A stretch of 64,000 nucleotides of DNA from positions 620,001 to 684,000 of the forward strand of contig CAWDIB010000004.1 in NCBI GenBank assembly GCA_963802275.1, read 5' to 3'. The first letter of the stretch is position 1; each line of letters opens with the position of its first letter. The notes beneath the pieces were generated by a model that saw only the letters and a program-made list of their open reading frames with translations, made no database searches and was not told the origin of the DNA. Shown piece after piece: positions 52,790 to 61,391 of this stretch. The DNA is from CAZMZW01 sp963802275. GTDB taxonomy: Bacteria > Chloroflexota > Anaerolineae > Anaerolineales > Anaerolineaceae. The position numbers and the translations under genes were made by a program.

Positions 52790-53893
52790 TTAAAGACCGA
52801 TCTTCTTTGCCATCTCCCAGATGGCATCCATTTCCTCCAATTTCATATCCTGCAATTTCCGTCCCTGCTGTCGTGCCTGGTCTTCAATGAATTTAAAACG
52901 ATTGTAAAAACGGGTGGTCATCTTTCTCAGAGCGCTTTCAGCATCCACATCATACCAGCGCACCAGGTTCACCACCGCAAACAGGAGATCCCCCAGCTCC
53001 TCTTCCCGTCTTGCCTGGGTTGGCGCAGCTTTCAATTCAGCCAGTTCTTCATATACTTTATCCACAACCGGTTTGATCTCCGGCCAGTCAAACCCGATGC
53101 GGGCTGCCCTTTGCTGATAGGCTTGTGCCAGAGACAGGGCTGGCATCAGGCGGGGAACACTCGTTAGAATTCCATGGTCTTCTCCCTTTCCGTTTTCAAG
53201 ACGTTCAATGGACTTCAATTCTTCCCATTTGTGAATGACTGCCCTGGCATCTTTTATTTTTACGTCCTGGAAAACGTGCGGGTGACGGTGAACAATTTTG
53301 CGATGAATACCCTGGATCACCTGGGAAAGTGTGAATTCATTTTTTTCACTCGATATTTGTGCATGAAGAACGATCTGTAAAAGCAGGTCGCCTAGTTCCT
53401 CCATCAAGCCGGCATTGTCCTTCTCATCCAATGCCTTCAGTACTTCGTAGGTTTCTTCCAGTAAATTAGGCCGCAGGGAAAAATGGGTCTGCTCGCGGTC
53501 CCAGGGACAACCCTGGGGTGAGCGCAGGTGGGCGATCAGGTTTTGGAAGGATTCCAGGGATGAATCTGGCAACGCGAGTGGAATGAACAGGCAAAATTCA
53601 GATTTAACCGTTCCAATATCATTCAAAATGATTGAGCTTTTTTGCCAGCGTTGTTTCTGCAAGTCAACTACCTGCGCCAACAGGCAGGGATGATCACCGG
53701 GATAGACCTTAGCTAGCGAATTTTGAATTTTACCTGCCTGCTCCCCCGGAAGAACATCAAAAATGATCACATTTTCATCAGGATTGAACGATGGGAGAAA
53801 TCTTCCGGCAAGCAGGTCAGCCTCAACCAGGGTAAGACTTGCTTCTTTAATCTCCAGGATATTAATCAATTGGGGAAGGTCCGAGAATGGCAT
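52790..53893 (-). CDS. mazG: MazG-type nucleoside triphosphate pyrophosphohydrolase
   Basis: MazG hydrolyses NTPs, including aberrant ones, to monophosphate and pyrophosphate. The 367 residues hold an N-terminal region of about 110 residues of uncertain fold, perhaps the remnant of the tetrapyrrole-methylase domain fused to MazG in YabN-like proteins, then two MazG units: 'RSPQGCPWDREQTHFSLRPN' with 'LLEETYEVLKAL' and 'LMEELGDLLLQIVLHAQ', and 'ARIGFDWPE' with 'RREEELGDLLFAVVNLVRW'. The EExxELGDLL acidic motif is the magnesium site. The ATG at 53893 with GGAG five bases before it is chosen over an upstream in-frame start. Confidence 0.92.
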   Translation of the reverse strand: MPFSDLPQLINILEIKEASLTLVEADLLAGRFLPSFNPDENVIIFDVLPGEQAGKIQNSLAKVYPGDHPCLLAQVVDLQKQRWQKSSIILNDIGTVKSEFCLFIPLALPDSSLESFQNLIAHLRSPQGCPWDREQTHFSLRPNLLEETYEVLKALDEKDNAGLMEELGDLLLQIVLHAQISSEKNEFTLSQVIQGIHRKIVHRHPHVFQDVKIKDARAVIHKWEELKSIERLENGKGEDHGILTSVPRLMPALSLAQAYQQRAARIGFDWPEIKPVVDKVYEELAELKAAPTQARREEELGDLLFAVVNLVRWYDVDAESALRKMTTRFYNRFKFIEDQARQQGRKLQDMKLEEMDAIWEMAKKIGL

Positions 53894-53920
53894 GTGTCTC
53901 CGATTGTGATTGACTTGGTT

Positions 53921-53958
53921 AAAAAGTATACTACCCACTCAATCGTGAGTGGGTAGTA
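53921..53958 (-). terminator. Terminator of the ribosomal protein operon
   Basis: ACTACCCACTCA and TGAGTGGGTAGT (53930-53941 and 53946-53957) are a perfect 12-bp inverted repeat, 13 bp with the flanking T-A pair, with a four-base loop. On the minus strand it is followed by ATACTTTTT. It ends the long ribosomal operon 24 bases past rpsI. Confidence 0.9.
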
Positions 53959-53981
53959 AAGAATCTGAATTAGAGTATTGC

Positions 53982-54377
53982 TTAACGCTTGGTGTAGGTC
54001 GGTGCTTTGCGAGCCCGTTTCAAACCGGGTTTCTTGCGTTCCTTGACACGCGGATCGCGGGTTAACAGACCGCTTTTGCGCAATGGCTGGATATATTCCG
54101 GATTCATTTTGGTCAGGGCACGGGCAAGCCCGAGCCGTACCGATTCTGTCTGGCCGTTCACCCCACCGCCATTAACAATGGCACTGATATCATAGGCAGC
54201 GCGGTTTTCACCGGTTGCCTCCAGGGGCAGGAGAATGGACTGCTGATCGCCATAACGCCCGAAGAAATCTTCCAACTTCTTTTCATTGACCACAAATTGG
54301 CCGCTGCCTGCCATCAGGCGCACCCTGGCGGTGGACTCTTTACGGCGGCCGATGCCTTCATAATACTGGACTGCCAT
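53982..54377 (-). CDS. rpsI: 30S ribosomal protein S9
   Basis: S9 is a late-binding small-subunit protein whose C-terminal tail contacts tRNA in the P site. The 131 residues show 'YYEGIGRRKESTARVRL' at the start, 'VNGGGVNGQTESVRLGLARAL' in the centre, and end in the conserved 'KAPTYTKR', with the final Lys-Arg that reaches the decoding site. It follows rplM by 13 bases, the universal rplM-rpsI pair, and is the last gene before the terminator. Confidence 0.97.
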   Translation of the reverse strand: MAVQYYEGIGRRKESTARVRLMAGSGQFVVNEKKLEDFFGRYGDQQSILLPLEATGENRAAYDISAIVNGGGVNGQTESVRLGLARALTKMNPEYIQPLRKSGLLTRDPRVKERKKPGLKRARKAPTYTKR

Positions 54378-54390
54378 GCTTTCTTCTCCT

Positions 54391-54816
54391 CTATTTCACT
54401 GGCTTGGGATTCTGACCGACATGGGGGTGTTCACCGCCGGCATAGACATACAAGCGTTTGATGATTTCTTTCCCGGCTTTATTGTGCGGGATCATACCCC
54501 TGACTGCCGCGCGGATGACACGATCAGGATGTTCGCGCATCTGTTCGGCCATGCCAACAGATTTCAAGCCGCTCGGATAACCCGAATGGTGATAATAAAC
54601 CTTGGTGTTCAACCGCTTGGGGGCAATTTTCAATTCCCTGGCGTTGATTACCACCACATGGTCACCCATCAGTACACCCGGGGTGAAGTTGGTCTTGTGC
54701 TTGCCCATCAGCAGTCCGGCTATTTTGGTAGCTAGACGGCCTACCGGTTGGTTGTTGGCATCCACCAGCAGCCATTCACTTTCAGGTTTTCCTTTGACAA
54801 CAAATGTTTTTTCCAC
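54391..54816 (-). CDS. rplM: 50S ribosomal protein L13
   Basis: L13 is an early assembly protein of the large subunit. The 141 residues include 'WLLVDANNQPVGRLAT', 'GKHKTNFTPG', 'GDHVVVINARELK', 'YYHHSGYPSGLKS' and 'RAVRGMIPHNKAG', the standard order. It starts at GTG (54816), 23 bases after truA. Confidence 0.97.
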   Translation of the reverse strand: MEKTFVVKGKPESEWLLVDANNQPVGRLATKIAGLLMGKHKTNFTPGVLMGDHVVVINARELKIAPKRLNTKVYYHHSGYPSGLKSVGMAEQMREHPDRVIRAAVRGMIPHNKAGKEIIKRLYVYAGGEHPHVGQNPKPVK

Positions 54817-54839
54817 TTTTCTTACTCCAAAAATCCTGT

Positions 54840-55571
54840 TTAATATACTATCTCGAATAACTCCAGCCCACGCGCGGGGGCGATGCCGGGCTTGATGCCC
54901 AAATCGCCATTAATCGCAGACTGCAAATCTTTCATTGTTATACGACCTTGCGCTACCTGAACCTGCAAAAAAACCATTCTTCTTACCATGTGGTAAAGAA
55001 ATGCCGTGCCGGTCACTTCAAAGCGGAAACCGGCCTCATTCTTCTTCCATGCTGCAGAAAGAATTCTGCGTATGGAACCGGACTCCTCCCGTGGAGGCCT
55101 GCCAAAAGCACGAAAATCGTGCTCACCGATCAACAATTTGGCGCCCTCCTTCAACAGGTTCAAGTCCAGCGCAGGCCAGACATGCCAGGAAAATCTATCC
55201 AACAGCGGATTGCGCTGTTCCTGGCAATAGAGCCGGTAGACGTACTTCCTTGCTTTGGCAGAGAAGCGCGGACGGAAGCCCTTTGGTGCAATTTGGATGT
55301 CTTCAATGGCCACATCCGCAGGTAGGAGAGCATTCAATGCCCTTTGCAGTATTTCCTTTGCCAAGCTTGTTTCAAATTCAAAGGAAATCACCTGCCCGGA
55401 GGCATGCACGCCTGTATCCGTTCTGCCGGCGGATTGAATACTTTTGCCTTTCCAGCCCATTTCCTGCAGGGCTGTCTCAATCTCCGCCTGCACCGTGCGG
55501 CCTTTTCCCTGTTTTTGGAAACCGAGAAAGTCCGTCCCGTCGTACACAATTTTCAGTTGGTAAAGTGCCAT
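54840..55571 (-). CDS. truA: tRNA pseudouridine(38-40) synthase TruA
   Basis: TruA converts uridines 38-40 of tRNA anticodon stems to pseudouridine. The 243 residues have the catalytic aspartate in 'SAGRTDTGVHASGQV' near residue 50, 'YDGTDFLGFQKQ' at the start, and 'GTAFLYHMVRRMVF' in the C-terminal half. It lies between rplQ and rplM, a common position in the alpha operon. Confidence 0.96.
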   Translation of the reverse strand: MALYQLKIVYDGTDFLGFQKQGKGRTVQAEIETALQEMGWKGKSIQSAGRTDTGVHASGQVISFEFETSLAKEILQRALNALLPADVAIEDIQIAPKGFRPRFSAKARKYVYRLYCQEQRNPLLDRFSWHVWPALDLNLLKEGAKLLIGEHDFRAFGRPPREESGSIRRILSAAWKKNEAGFRFEVTGTAFLYHMVRRMVFLQVQVAQGRITMKDLQSAINGDLGIKPGIAPARGLELFEIVY

Positions 55572-55604
55572 TACAATCCGGTGAAAGACACCGGCAATCC
55601 ACTA

Positions 55605-55982
55605 CTACTGCTCGACCAGTTCCAAGATCACCATTTCAGATGAGTCACCAAGGCGGGGTCCCAACTTGAACAGGCGGGTATAACCGCCATTGCGCGTTTC
55701 AAAGCGGGGTCCGATTTCGTCGAATAACTGTTTTACCATATCGGCATTATTCAAACGGGCAGCCGCAAGGCGGCGGGCATTGACCTTGTCAATGTCACTG
55801 CCTTTATTGCTGTTGCGGGCCAGGGTGATCAACCTTTCCGCATCACCGCGAATTGCCATGGCTTTGGCGCGGGTCGTTTTAATCCGATTGTGGGTGAATA
55901 ATTGATTGATCAAGGTACGCCTTAAACCTATGCGTACATCTTTTTTTCTGCCAAGTTTATATCCATCAACGTTATGCCGCAT
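55605..55982 (-). CDS. rplQ: 50S ribosomal protein L17
   Basis: L17 lies near the exit tunnel of the large subunit. The 125 residues begin 'MRHNVDGYKLGRKKD' and contain 'LINQLFTHNRIKTTRAKA' and 'GGYTRLFKLGPRLGD', the conserved core. It follows rpoA directly (five bases), the normal alpha-operon order. Confidence 0.97.
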   Translation of the reverse strand: MRHNVDGYKLGRKKDVRIGLRRTLINQLFTHNRIKTTRAKAMAIRGDAERLITLARNSNKGSDIDKVNARRLAAARLNNADMVKQLFDEIGPRFETRNGGYTRLFKLGPRLGDSSEMVILELVEQ

Positions 55983-55987
55983 TTCTC

Positions 55988-56960
55988 TTACTCACTTTCC
56001 TTCTCATTTTCATCCTTGAGGAATCCTTTTTCATGCATTTTTTCGCGTAATTCGTCCAGGCTTTTTTCTCCAAAATTGCGAATCGACATGACCGATTCCT
56101 CACCCTTGCCAAGCAATTCAATCACATCACCCACGTTGGTTATGCCGGTGCGTTTAAGGGAATTGAACACACGCACGGATAAATCCAGGTTTTCAATCGG
56201 GGTATCATTGGCTTCGCTGACGAAATGGCTGATGGATGATGGCTCAGCCTCGTGGGTGGTGGTCAATAATTCTTCCTTTAACCCGGAAATGGTGCGCAAT
56301 TGTTCGATCAAAATCCTGGCTGCATTGCTCATGGCCTTTTCAGGCGAAAGGGTGCCATCCGTCCAGATTTCCATTTCAAGGCGGTCGTAATTGGTGCTCT
56401 GCAAAACCCGCGCGCTGCTGACTTCATAGTTCACCCGCTTGATCGGGGTGAAGATGGCATCCACCGGTAATTCACCAATTGGCAAGTCCCTGGTTTGCGG
56501 GTCAGCCGGTTGGTATCCACGCCCGCGTTCCACCGTGAAATCCAGCGAAAACTGGGTTTTGGGTTCATCAGAGGTGAACAAATATAAATCCGGGTTAACA
56601 ATCTCAAGTTCCGAAGGAAGTTGGATATCCCCGGCCACAAACTGGCCTTCACCTTTCACGTCCAGATGCATATGGGAAACATCACCCTCATGCATGATCA
56701 GGCGAATCTGCTTGATTTGAAGGATCACCTGAAGGACATCTTCACGGATACCCGGGATATCGCTGAACTCATGCAATGCCTCTGAGATGCGCACGGACGT
56801 AACTGCAGCGCCTTCCAGGGAGGATAACAGTACCCTGCGCAACGAATTGCCCAAGGTGACCCCGTATCCCTGCTCCAGAGGACTGATGACGAATTTACTA
56901 TAATTGCGAGATTCTTTATCCCGAATTCAGTTCTGGTGTAACCATTGGACTCAGTGTCAC
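55988..56960 (-). CDS. rpoA: DNA-directed RNA polymerase subunit alpha, frameshifted near the N-terminus
   Basis: Alpha dimers start RNA polymerase assembly. The long frame covers 'SPLEQGYGVTLGNSLRRVLL' onward, the RpoA insert and dimer domains, and the C-terminal domain with 'LDLSVRVFNSLKRTGI' and 'NFGEKSLDELREKM'. Upstream, that frame runs into TGA with no start codon. The missing N-terminus is in another frame, beginning at GTG 56960 after GAGGGT: 'MTLSPMVTPELNS'. Dropping one base of the CCC at 56920-56922 joins the two as 'NSDKESRNYSKFVISPLE', matching the normal spacing (Pro-Leu at about residue 27). As the subunit is essential, an indel error is the likely cause. Length about 323. Confidence 0.92.
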
Positions 56961-57005
56961 TGTTCTACCCTCATGAAATTAAATTCCAATATGATATCCA
57001 CCGGG

Positions 57006-57659
57006 TTAGCGAGAGTAATACTCAACGACGAGTTGTTCATTCAGGTTTCCATCAATCTCACCGCGTTCCGGCAAGCGCAAAACCCTGCAACTCAGGTCTT
57101 TAAGATTGCGTTCCAGCCAAATGGCGCAATTGCGTTTATCCGCAACTTCAGCCATATCCTTGAAGATGGAATTATTGCGGCTCTGTTCACGAACTGACAC
57201 CACATCACCGGGTTTTAGCAACATGGAGGGAATATTGGATCGCCGTCCGTTGACCATGAAATGGCCATGGGCAACCATCTGCCGTGCTGATGTCCGATTT
57301 TCTGCCATACCCATGCGGAAGACGACATTATCCAGACGCAGTTCCAGCATTTGCAGCAGGTTCAGACCGGTCAAACCGCGCACCTTCAAAGCTCTTTGAA
57401 AATACCGCCTGAATTGGCGTTCCAGGATTCCATAGACATGGCGAGTCTTTTGCTTTGCCCGCAACTGGCGGCTGTAGTCGGAAACGCGGGAACGGCGCAA
57501 CATTCCAGATTTACCGTGTTCGCCTGGTGGGTAATCGCGCATTTTGTCATTCGGCCGGTCGAACGGGCACTTGGGAGACAGGCAACGCTGCCCTTTCAGG
57601 AAAAGTTTCTCGCCTTCCCGGCGGCAAATTTTGCAAACTGCTTCTGTATATCTTGCCAT
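57006..57659 (-). CDS. rpsD: 30S ribosomal protein S4
   Basis: S4 nucleates 30S assembly. The 217 residues include an N-terminal zinc-binding form with four cysteines ('CKICRREG' and 'CLSPKCPF'), the S4 RNA-binding segment 'LELRLDNVVFRMGMAENRTS' and 'HGHFMVNGRR', and end in 'QLVVEYYSR'. The zinc-type (C+) S4 suggests the cell keeps zinc-containing ribosomal proteins. The ATG at 57659 is chosen over an in-frame codon two residues earlier. Confidence 0.97.
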   Translation of the reverse strand: MARYTEAVCKICRREGEKLFLKGQRCLSPKCPFDRPNDKMRDYPPGEHGKSGMLRRSRVSDYSRQLRAKQKTRHVYGILERQFRRYFQRALKVRGLTGLNLLQMLELRLDNVVFRMGMAENRTSARQMVAHGHFMVNGRRSNIPSMLLKPGDVVSVREQSRNNSIFKDMAEVADKRNCAIWLERNLKDLSCRVLRLPERGEIDGNLNEQLVVEYYSR

Positions 57660-57680
57660 GATCAATAACTCCTTAACTCG

Positions 57681-58085
57681 TTAAACACGGCGCTTCTTTG
57701 GCGGCCGGCATCCATTATGGGGAACCGGGGTAATATCCGATATCGAGCGCACTTTGATTCCTTTGGATTGAATCGCGCGAATGGCTGACTCACGCCCCGG
57801 ACCAGGTCCTTTTATAATGACATCAATTTCCTGAACACCCATGCCGGTTGCCACCTTGATGGCTTCCTCAGCCGCCATTCGGGCGGCAAAGGGAGTGCTC
57901 TTCCGTGAACCTTTATAACCCACCGACCCTGAACTGGTCCAGCAGATGGTATTACCCTGCTGGTCCGATACGGTAATGATGGTATTGTTGAATGATGCAA
58001 AAATATGAACTTTTGCAATCGCCACCGCGCGTTTGGATTTGCGGGTGACAGCCGAGCGGCGGGTCTGTTTTGGAGCTTGTGCCAT
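57681..58085 (-). CDS. rpsK: 30S ribosomal protein S11
   Basis: S11 sits on the platform of the small subunit near the mRNA exit path. The 134 residues contain 'VHIFASFNNTIITVSDQQGN', 'GYKGSRKSTPFAARMAAEE', 'IKGPGPGRESAIRAI' and end 'HNGCRPPKKRRV', as expected. It lies between rpsM and rpsD. Confidence 0.97.
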   Translation of the reverse strand: MAQAPKQTRRSAVTRKSKRAVAIAKVHIFASFNNTIITVSDQQGNTICWTSSGSVGYKGSRKSTPFAARMAAEEAIKVATGMGVQEIDVIIKGPGPGRESAIRAIQSKGIKVRSISDITPVPHNGCRPPKKRRV

Positions 58086-58112
58086 ATAATTCCTCTATTT
58101 TCCTGTTCCTGA

Positions 58113-58502
58113 TTATTTCTTAGCAGCGCCTCTGCGGCGTCCGCGTCCAGCAACGGTCTTCTTGGGGCCTTTGCGCGTTCTTGAATTGGTGCGGGTTCGC
58201 TGCCCATGAACAGGCAGACTGCGGCGATGGCGCGTGCCACGATAACAACCAATTTCCACCAAACGCTTGATGTTCATCTGAACCTCACGGCGTAAGTCAC
58301 CTTCCACCTTGAAGTTCTTGCTGATATATTCACGCAGGGCACTGGCTTCTGTCTCACTCAAATCCTTAACCCGCGTATCCGGGTTCACCTTGGTGGCAGC
58401 CAATATTTCCCTGGCATGATGCGGTCCAACACCATAAATGTAAGTCAGACCGACTTCTATTCGTTTTGATTTCGGAAGATCAACGCCTTCAATTCTTGCC
58501 AT
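58113..58502 (-). CDS. rpsM: 30S ribosomal protein S13
   Basis: S13 forms subunit bridges at the head of the 30S particle. The 129 residues show 'MARIEGVDLPKSKRIEVGLT', the helix-hairpin-helix 'YGVGPHHAREIL', and the basic tail 'RTRTNSRTRKGPKKTVAG'. It begins seven bases after rpmJ. Confidence 0.97.
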   Translation of the reverse strand: MARIEGVDLPKSKRIEVGLTYIYGVGPHHAREILAATKVNPDTRVKDLSETEASALREYISKNFKVEGDLRREVQMNIKRLVEIGCYRGTRHRRSLPVHGQRTRTNSRTRKGPKKTVAGRGRRRGAAKK

Positions 58503-58508
58503 AGTCTC

Positions 58509-58622
58509 TTATCCCTGTCGCTGTTTATGTTTTGGATTATCGCAAATGACATACAAAATGCCACGCCGTTTGACGATTTTGCATTTTGAACAACGTTTCT
58601 TTATGGATGCGGTCACTTTCAT
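58509..58622 (-). CDS. rpmJ: 50S ribosomal protein L36
   Basis: This 37-residue protein begins 'MKVTASIKKRCSKCKIVKRR' and has the zinc motif C-x2-C ... C ... H ('CSKC', then 'VICDNPKHKQRQG'), the standard short zinc-binding L36. It lies between adk and rpsM; infA and map, often found here, are absent. Confidence 0.95.
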   Translation of the reverse strand: MKVTASIKKRCSKCKIVKRRGILYVICDNPKHKQRQG

Positions 58623-58690
58623 TTGTTACTCCTGCTCAATCTCGCAAATTTTTTATTATACTGCTGCTTCATTATTTCGTCCAGAACCAA

Positions 58691-59341
58691 TCAATTTTCA
58701 ATGTTCTTGATGATTTCCTTGCTGACCAGCTCTATCTCAAGGGTTCCATCAACTTCAGCCAGCTTGCCTGCCTGGCGGTAGTATTCAATCAACGGTGCCG
58801 TCTTCTGTTGATATTCGCGGATGCGCCTTTCCACTGTCTTTCGTTCATCGTCGTGACGCTGATGAAGCGGGCTGCCGTCCACATCACAGATGCCGGCCAG
58901 CTTGGGAGGATTGAATTTCAGATGGTAGACATGTTTCTCAGACTCACACATCCATCTGCCGCTCAGCCGTTCCACCAGCACCTGTTCGGGAACATTGATA
59001 AAGATCACCTTCTCGATCTTTTCCTGGCTCTGCTTTAATAGATCATCCAACGCTGCAGCCTGTTCCACCGTGCGCGGGAATCCATCCAGAATAACCCCGT
59101 CGGTGCAATCCGGACGTCCAATGCGTTCTTTGACCATCGCGATGGTCAAATCATCCGGGACCAATTGTCCCGAGTCAATGAAACGCTGCGCTTTCAATCC
59201 CAACTCTGTTCGATTGTCAACGTTCTCGCGAAATAGATTACCGGAGGAGATGTGCACCAATTTCAACTTTTTAGCCACTACTGCTGCTTGCGTACCTTTG
59301 CCGGCTCCCGGCGGTCCAAGAAGGACAATATATTTCGCCAT
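58691..59341 (-). CDS. adk: Adenylate kinase
   Basis: Adk interconverts ATP, ADP and AMP. The 216 residues have the P-loop 'GPPGAGKGTQ' at about 8-17, the NMP-binding segment 'HISSGNLFREN', 'GFPRTVEQAAAL', and the long LID beginning 'SGRWMCESEKHVYH' with a later 'GICDVDG'. The LID keeps part of the zinc ligand set (Cys and Asp) seen in Gram-positive-type enzymes. It follows secY by 12 bases. The ATG at 59341 is used; a start two codons earlier is unlikely. Confidence 0.96.
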   Translation of the reverse strand: MAKYIVLLGPPGAGKGTQAAVVAKKLKLVHISSGNLFRENVDNRTELGLKAQRFIDSGQLVPDDLTIAMVKERIGRPDCTDGVILDGFPRTVEQAAALDDLLKQSQEKIEKVIFINVPEQVLVERLSGRWMCESEKHVYHLKFNPPKLAGICDVDGSPLHQRHDDERKTVERRIREYQQKTAPLIEYYRQAGKLAEVDGTLEIELVSKEIIKNIEN

Positions 59342-59353
59342 ACTCACAATAAT

Positions 59354-60703
59354 TTACGCGTTAATCAATTTGTCATCATACCCGTGCAGTTTCAGCTCGG
59401 TTTCGATGATACTGAACACATCTCGGACCACACCAACCACGATCAGCAACCCTGCAGCTGACACGATAAAGAGTCCGGATTCCTTTGCAGTTCCTTCCGG
59501 CAACACCCATTGGAGTACGTAAGGTGACACTGCCACCACGGCTAGGAAAACAGCACCCACCAGAGTAATGCGCCTTTGCACCTTTGACAGGTAACGCTGG
59601 GTCGGTTCACCACGCAGAATTCCGGGAATCTGAGCGCCCTGCTTTTTCAGGTTTTCGCCATAATTTTGCTGTTCAAAAAGCACTTCGGTGTAAAAGAAGG
59701 TCAACAACAAAACAAAAAGGAAAAACAGCACGACATACCAAACACTGCCCGTACTGAATGCGGTCTGCATGCCTTTGGCAAAATTTGCCACCCATTCGGT
59801 TTTGGAATTGATCATGAATTGCGCCACAATGGTTGGCAATGAAAGAATGGTCTGGGCAAAAATGAGTGGGATCATACCAGCCATGTTTACCATCAGGGGA
59901 ATGTTGGAGTGAACCGGCATGGACATGCGGTTACCCACCCGGCGGCCAGGGAACAATACCGGAACATTGCGCTTGCCCTGCTGAACATAAACAATGGCAA
60001 AGATGGTTACCGCCAGTACCGCAAACATAGCCAATAGGAGAAGTGCCACTGATTCACCAGAGAGAATCAACCGGTAGAGATTGGCGGGAATCCTGGAAAC
60101 TACACCTGCAAAAATGATTAGGGAAAGACCCTGATTGGGGATTCCATACTCGGAAATCAATTGTCCGATCCAGACACCCAGCATCGTCCCGCCCACCATG
60201 CTGATGAGCGTGGTCAGAGTGGGCAGCAGGCTGGCGCCAGTAAAGCCGAAAGTATAGTTCAGGATGGACGTGCCGCCAGATAATTGCCCAAATAATTGAA
60301 TCTGGCCGATGGCAGACAAAGCAGCCATGGGAATGGTCAATAGGACAGTCCATTTTTCCATCAGTTTCTGACCCTGGCGCGGATCTTCCTGAGTCATTTT
60401 TTGCAGTGCAGGAATAATGGGGATCAACAACTGGATGATGATTTGGGCAGTAATGTACGGGTAAACACCCATCGCCAGGATGGAGAAGTTGGACAAGGTA
60501 CCTCCGGACAACAAATCGAATACACCCAGTATGCTCAAGCCGGGGCTTTGCCGTTCAAAGATACTGCTGATCACTTCACGGACAATACCAGGCACGGGGA
60601 CATTGGCTGCCAGGCGGTAGAGAACCAATAATAGAAGAGTGATCAGAAGCATCTTGCGGATGTCTCCTGATTTCCATAAATAACGCCAAGCTGATTTTTT
60701 CAT
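59354..60703 (-). CDS. secY: Protein translocase subunit SecY
   Basis: SecY forms the membrane channel for protein export and insertion. The 449 residues show about ten membrane helices, the plug and pore segment around 'LLSGGTLSNFSILAMGVYPY', the 'GQKLMEKWT' loop and 'YTEVLFEQQNYGENLKKQGA' ahead of the last helices. It lies between rplO and adk in the standard spc-operon order. Confidence 0.97.
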   Translation of the reverse strand: MKKSAWRYLWKSGDIRKMLLITLLLLVLYRLAANVPVPGIVREVISSIFERQSPGLSILGVFDLLSGGTLSNFSILAMGVYPYITAQIIIQLLIPIIPALQKMTQEDPRQGQKLMEKWTVLLTIPMAALSAIGQIQLFGQLSGGTSILNYTFGFTGASLLPTLTTLISMVGGTMLGVWIGQLISEYGIPNQGLSLIIFAGVVSRIPANLYRLILSGESVALLLLAMFAVLAVTIFAIVYVQQGKRNVPVLFPGRRVGNRMSMPVHSNIPLMVNMAGMIPLIFAQTILSLPTIVAQFMINSKTEWVANFAKGMQTAFSTGSVWYVVLFFLFVLLLTFFYTEVLFEQQNYGENLKKQGAQIPGILRGEPTQRYLSKVQRRITLVGAVFLAVVAVSPYVLQWVLPEGTAKESGLFIVSAAGLLIVVGVVRDVFSIIETELKLHGYDDKLINA

Positions 60704-60732
60704 AGATCAGTTTCCTTATAGATCCAAGTTCA

Positions 60733-61185
60733 TCACTTGATCAACTCAACCTTACCACCAGCAGCTTCAATTTTTGCCTGGGCACCTTTCGTAAAGCGGT
60801 GAGCTATTATCTTCAGGGGTACTTTAAGATCACCTGAACCAAGGATGACAACCGGCAATCCTTTTTTATGAAGCATGTTCTTCTCTTGTAGTAATTCAGG
60901 GGTTACTTGAGTATCCGCTGCAAACCGGGCGAGATTGGCCAAAGTGACTTCATTGTACTCAATCTGGTTCGGTGGGGTGAAACCTTCGCCGCGCATAAAA
61001 GGCATGCTGCGATAGAAAGGTAGATTGCCACCCTGCCTTGCCAGGTGGCCACCCTTGCCGGAGCGTGCGCCTTCACCTTTTGTACCGCGCCCGCTGGACT
61101 TTCCTTTACCTGCAGCGATGCCGCGTCCAACTCGCTGGCGTTTCTTTTTTGCGCCCTCATTGGGTTTTAACTCATTTAATTTCAT
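60733..61185 (-). CDS. rplO: 50S ribosomal protein L15
   Basis: L15 is a core-binding large-subunit protein. The 150 residues begin 'MKLNELKPNEGAKKKRQRVG' with the glycine-rich 'GKGKSSGRGTKGEGARSGKG' and continue with 'PFYRSMPFMRGEGFT'. Its ATG overlaps the rpmD stop (ATGA). Confidence 0.97.
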   Translation of the reverse strand: MKLNELKPNEGAKKKRQRVGRGIAAGKGKSSGRGTKGEGARSGKGGHLARQGGNLPFYRSMPFMRGEGFTPPNQIEYNEVTLANLARFAADTQVTPELLQEKNMLHKKGLPVVILGSGDLKVPLKIIAHRFTKGAQAKIEAAGGKVELIK

Positions 61186-61391
61186 TTCTTTTCCTGTACT
61201 TCCACTTTCACCAGGTGGTTGATTTTGGATAACATGCCACGGATGGTGGGGGTATCGGGTTGTTCTACGGTTTGTCCCATTCGATGCAAACCCAACGCCC
61301 TCACAGTTGCTTTGTGTCGTTCAGAATTTCCGATGGCGCTGTGCACCAGGGTGATACGTAATATTTTTCCAGTTCCCAATTTATTTGCCAT
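61182..61391 (-). CDS. rpmD: 50S ribosomal protein L30
   Basis: The 69 residues contain 'ILRITLVHSAIGNSERHKAT' and 'LGLHRMGQTVEQPDTPTIRG', the L30 core. The ATG at 61391 is chosen; it lies inside the end of rpsE, an 11-base overlap. It is followed without gap by rplO. Confidence 0.95.
   Translation of the reverse strand: MANKLGTGKILRITLVHSAIGNSERHKATVRALGLHRMGQTVEQPDTPTIRGMLSKINHLVKVEVQEKK

Noticed and set aside
56854..56930. Non-standard ATT start for rpoA in its main frame
   Set aside because: The expected N-terminal residues, start codon and ribosome site are all present in the next frame, so an indel is the simpler explanation.
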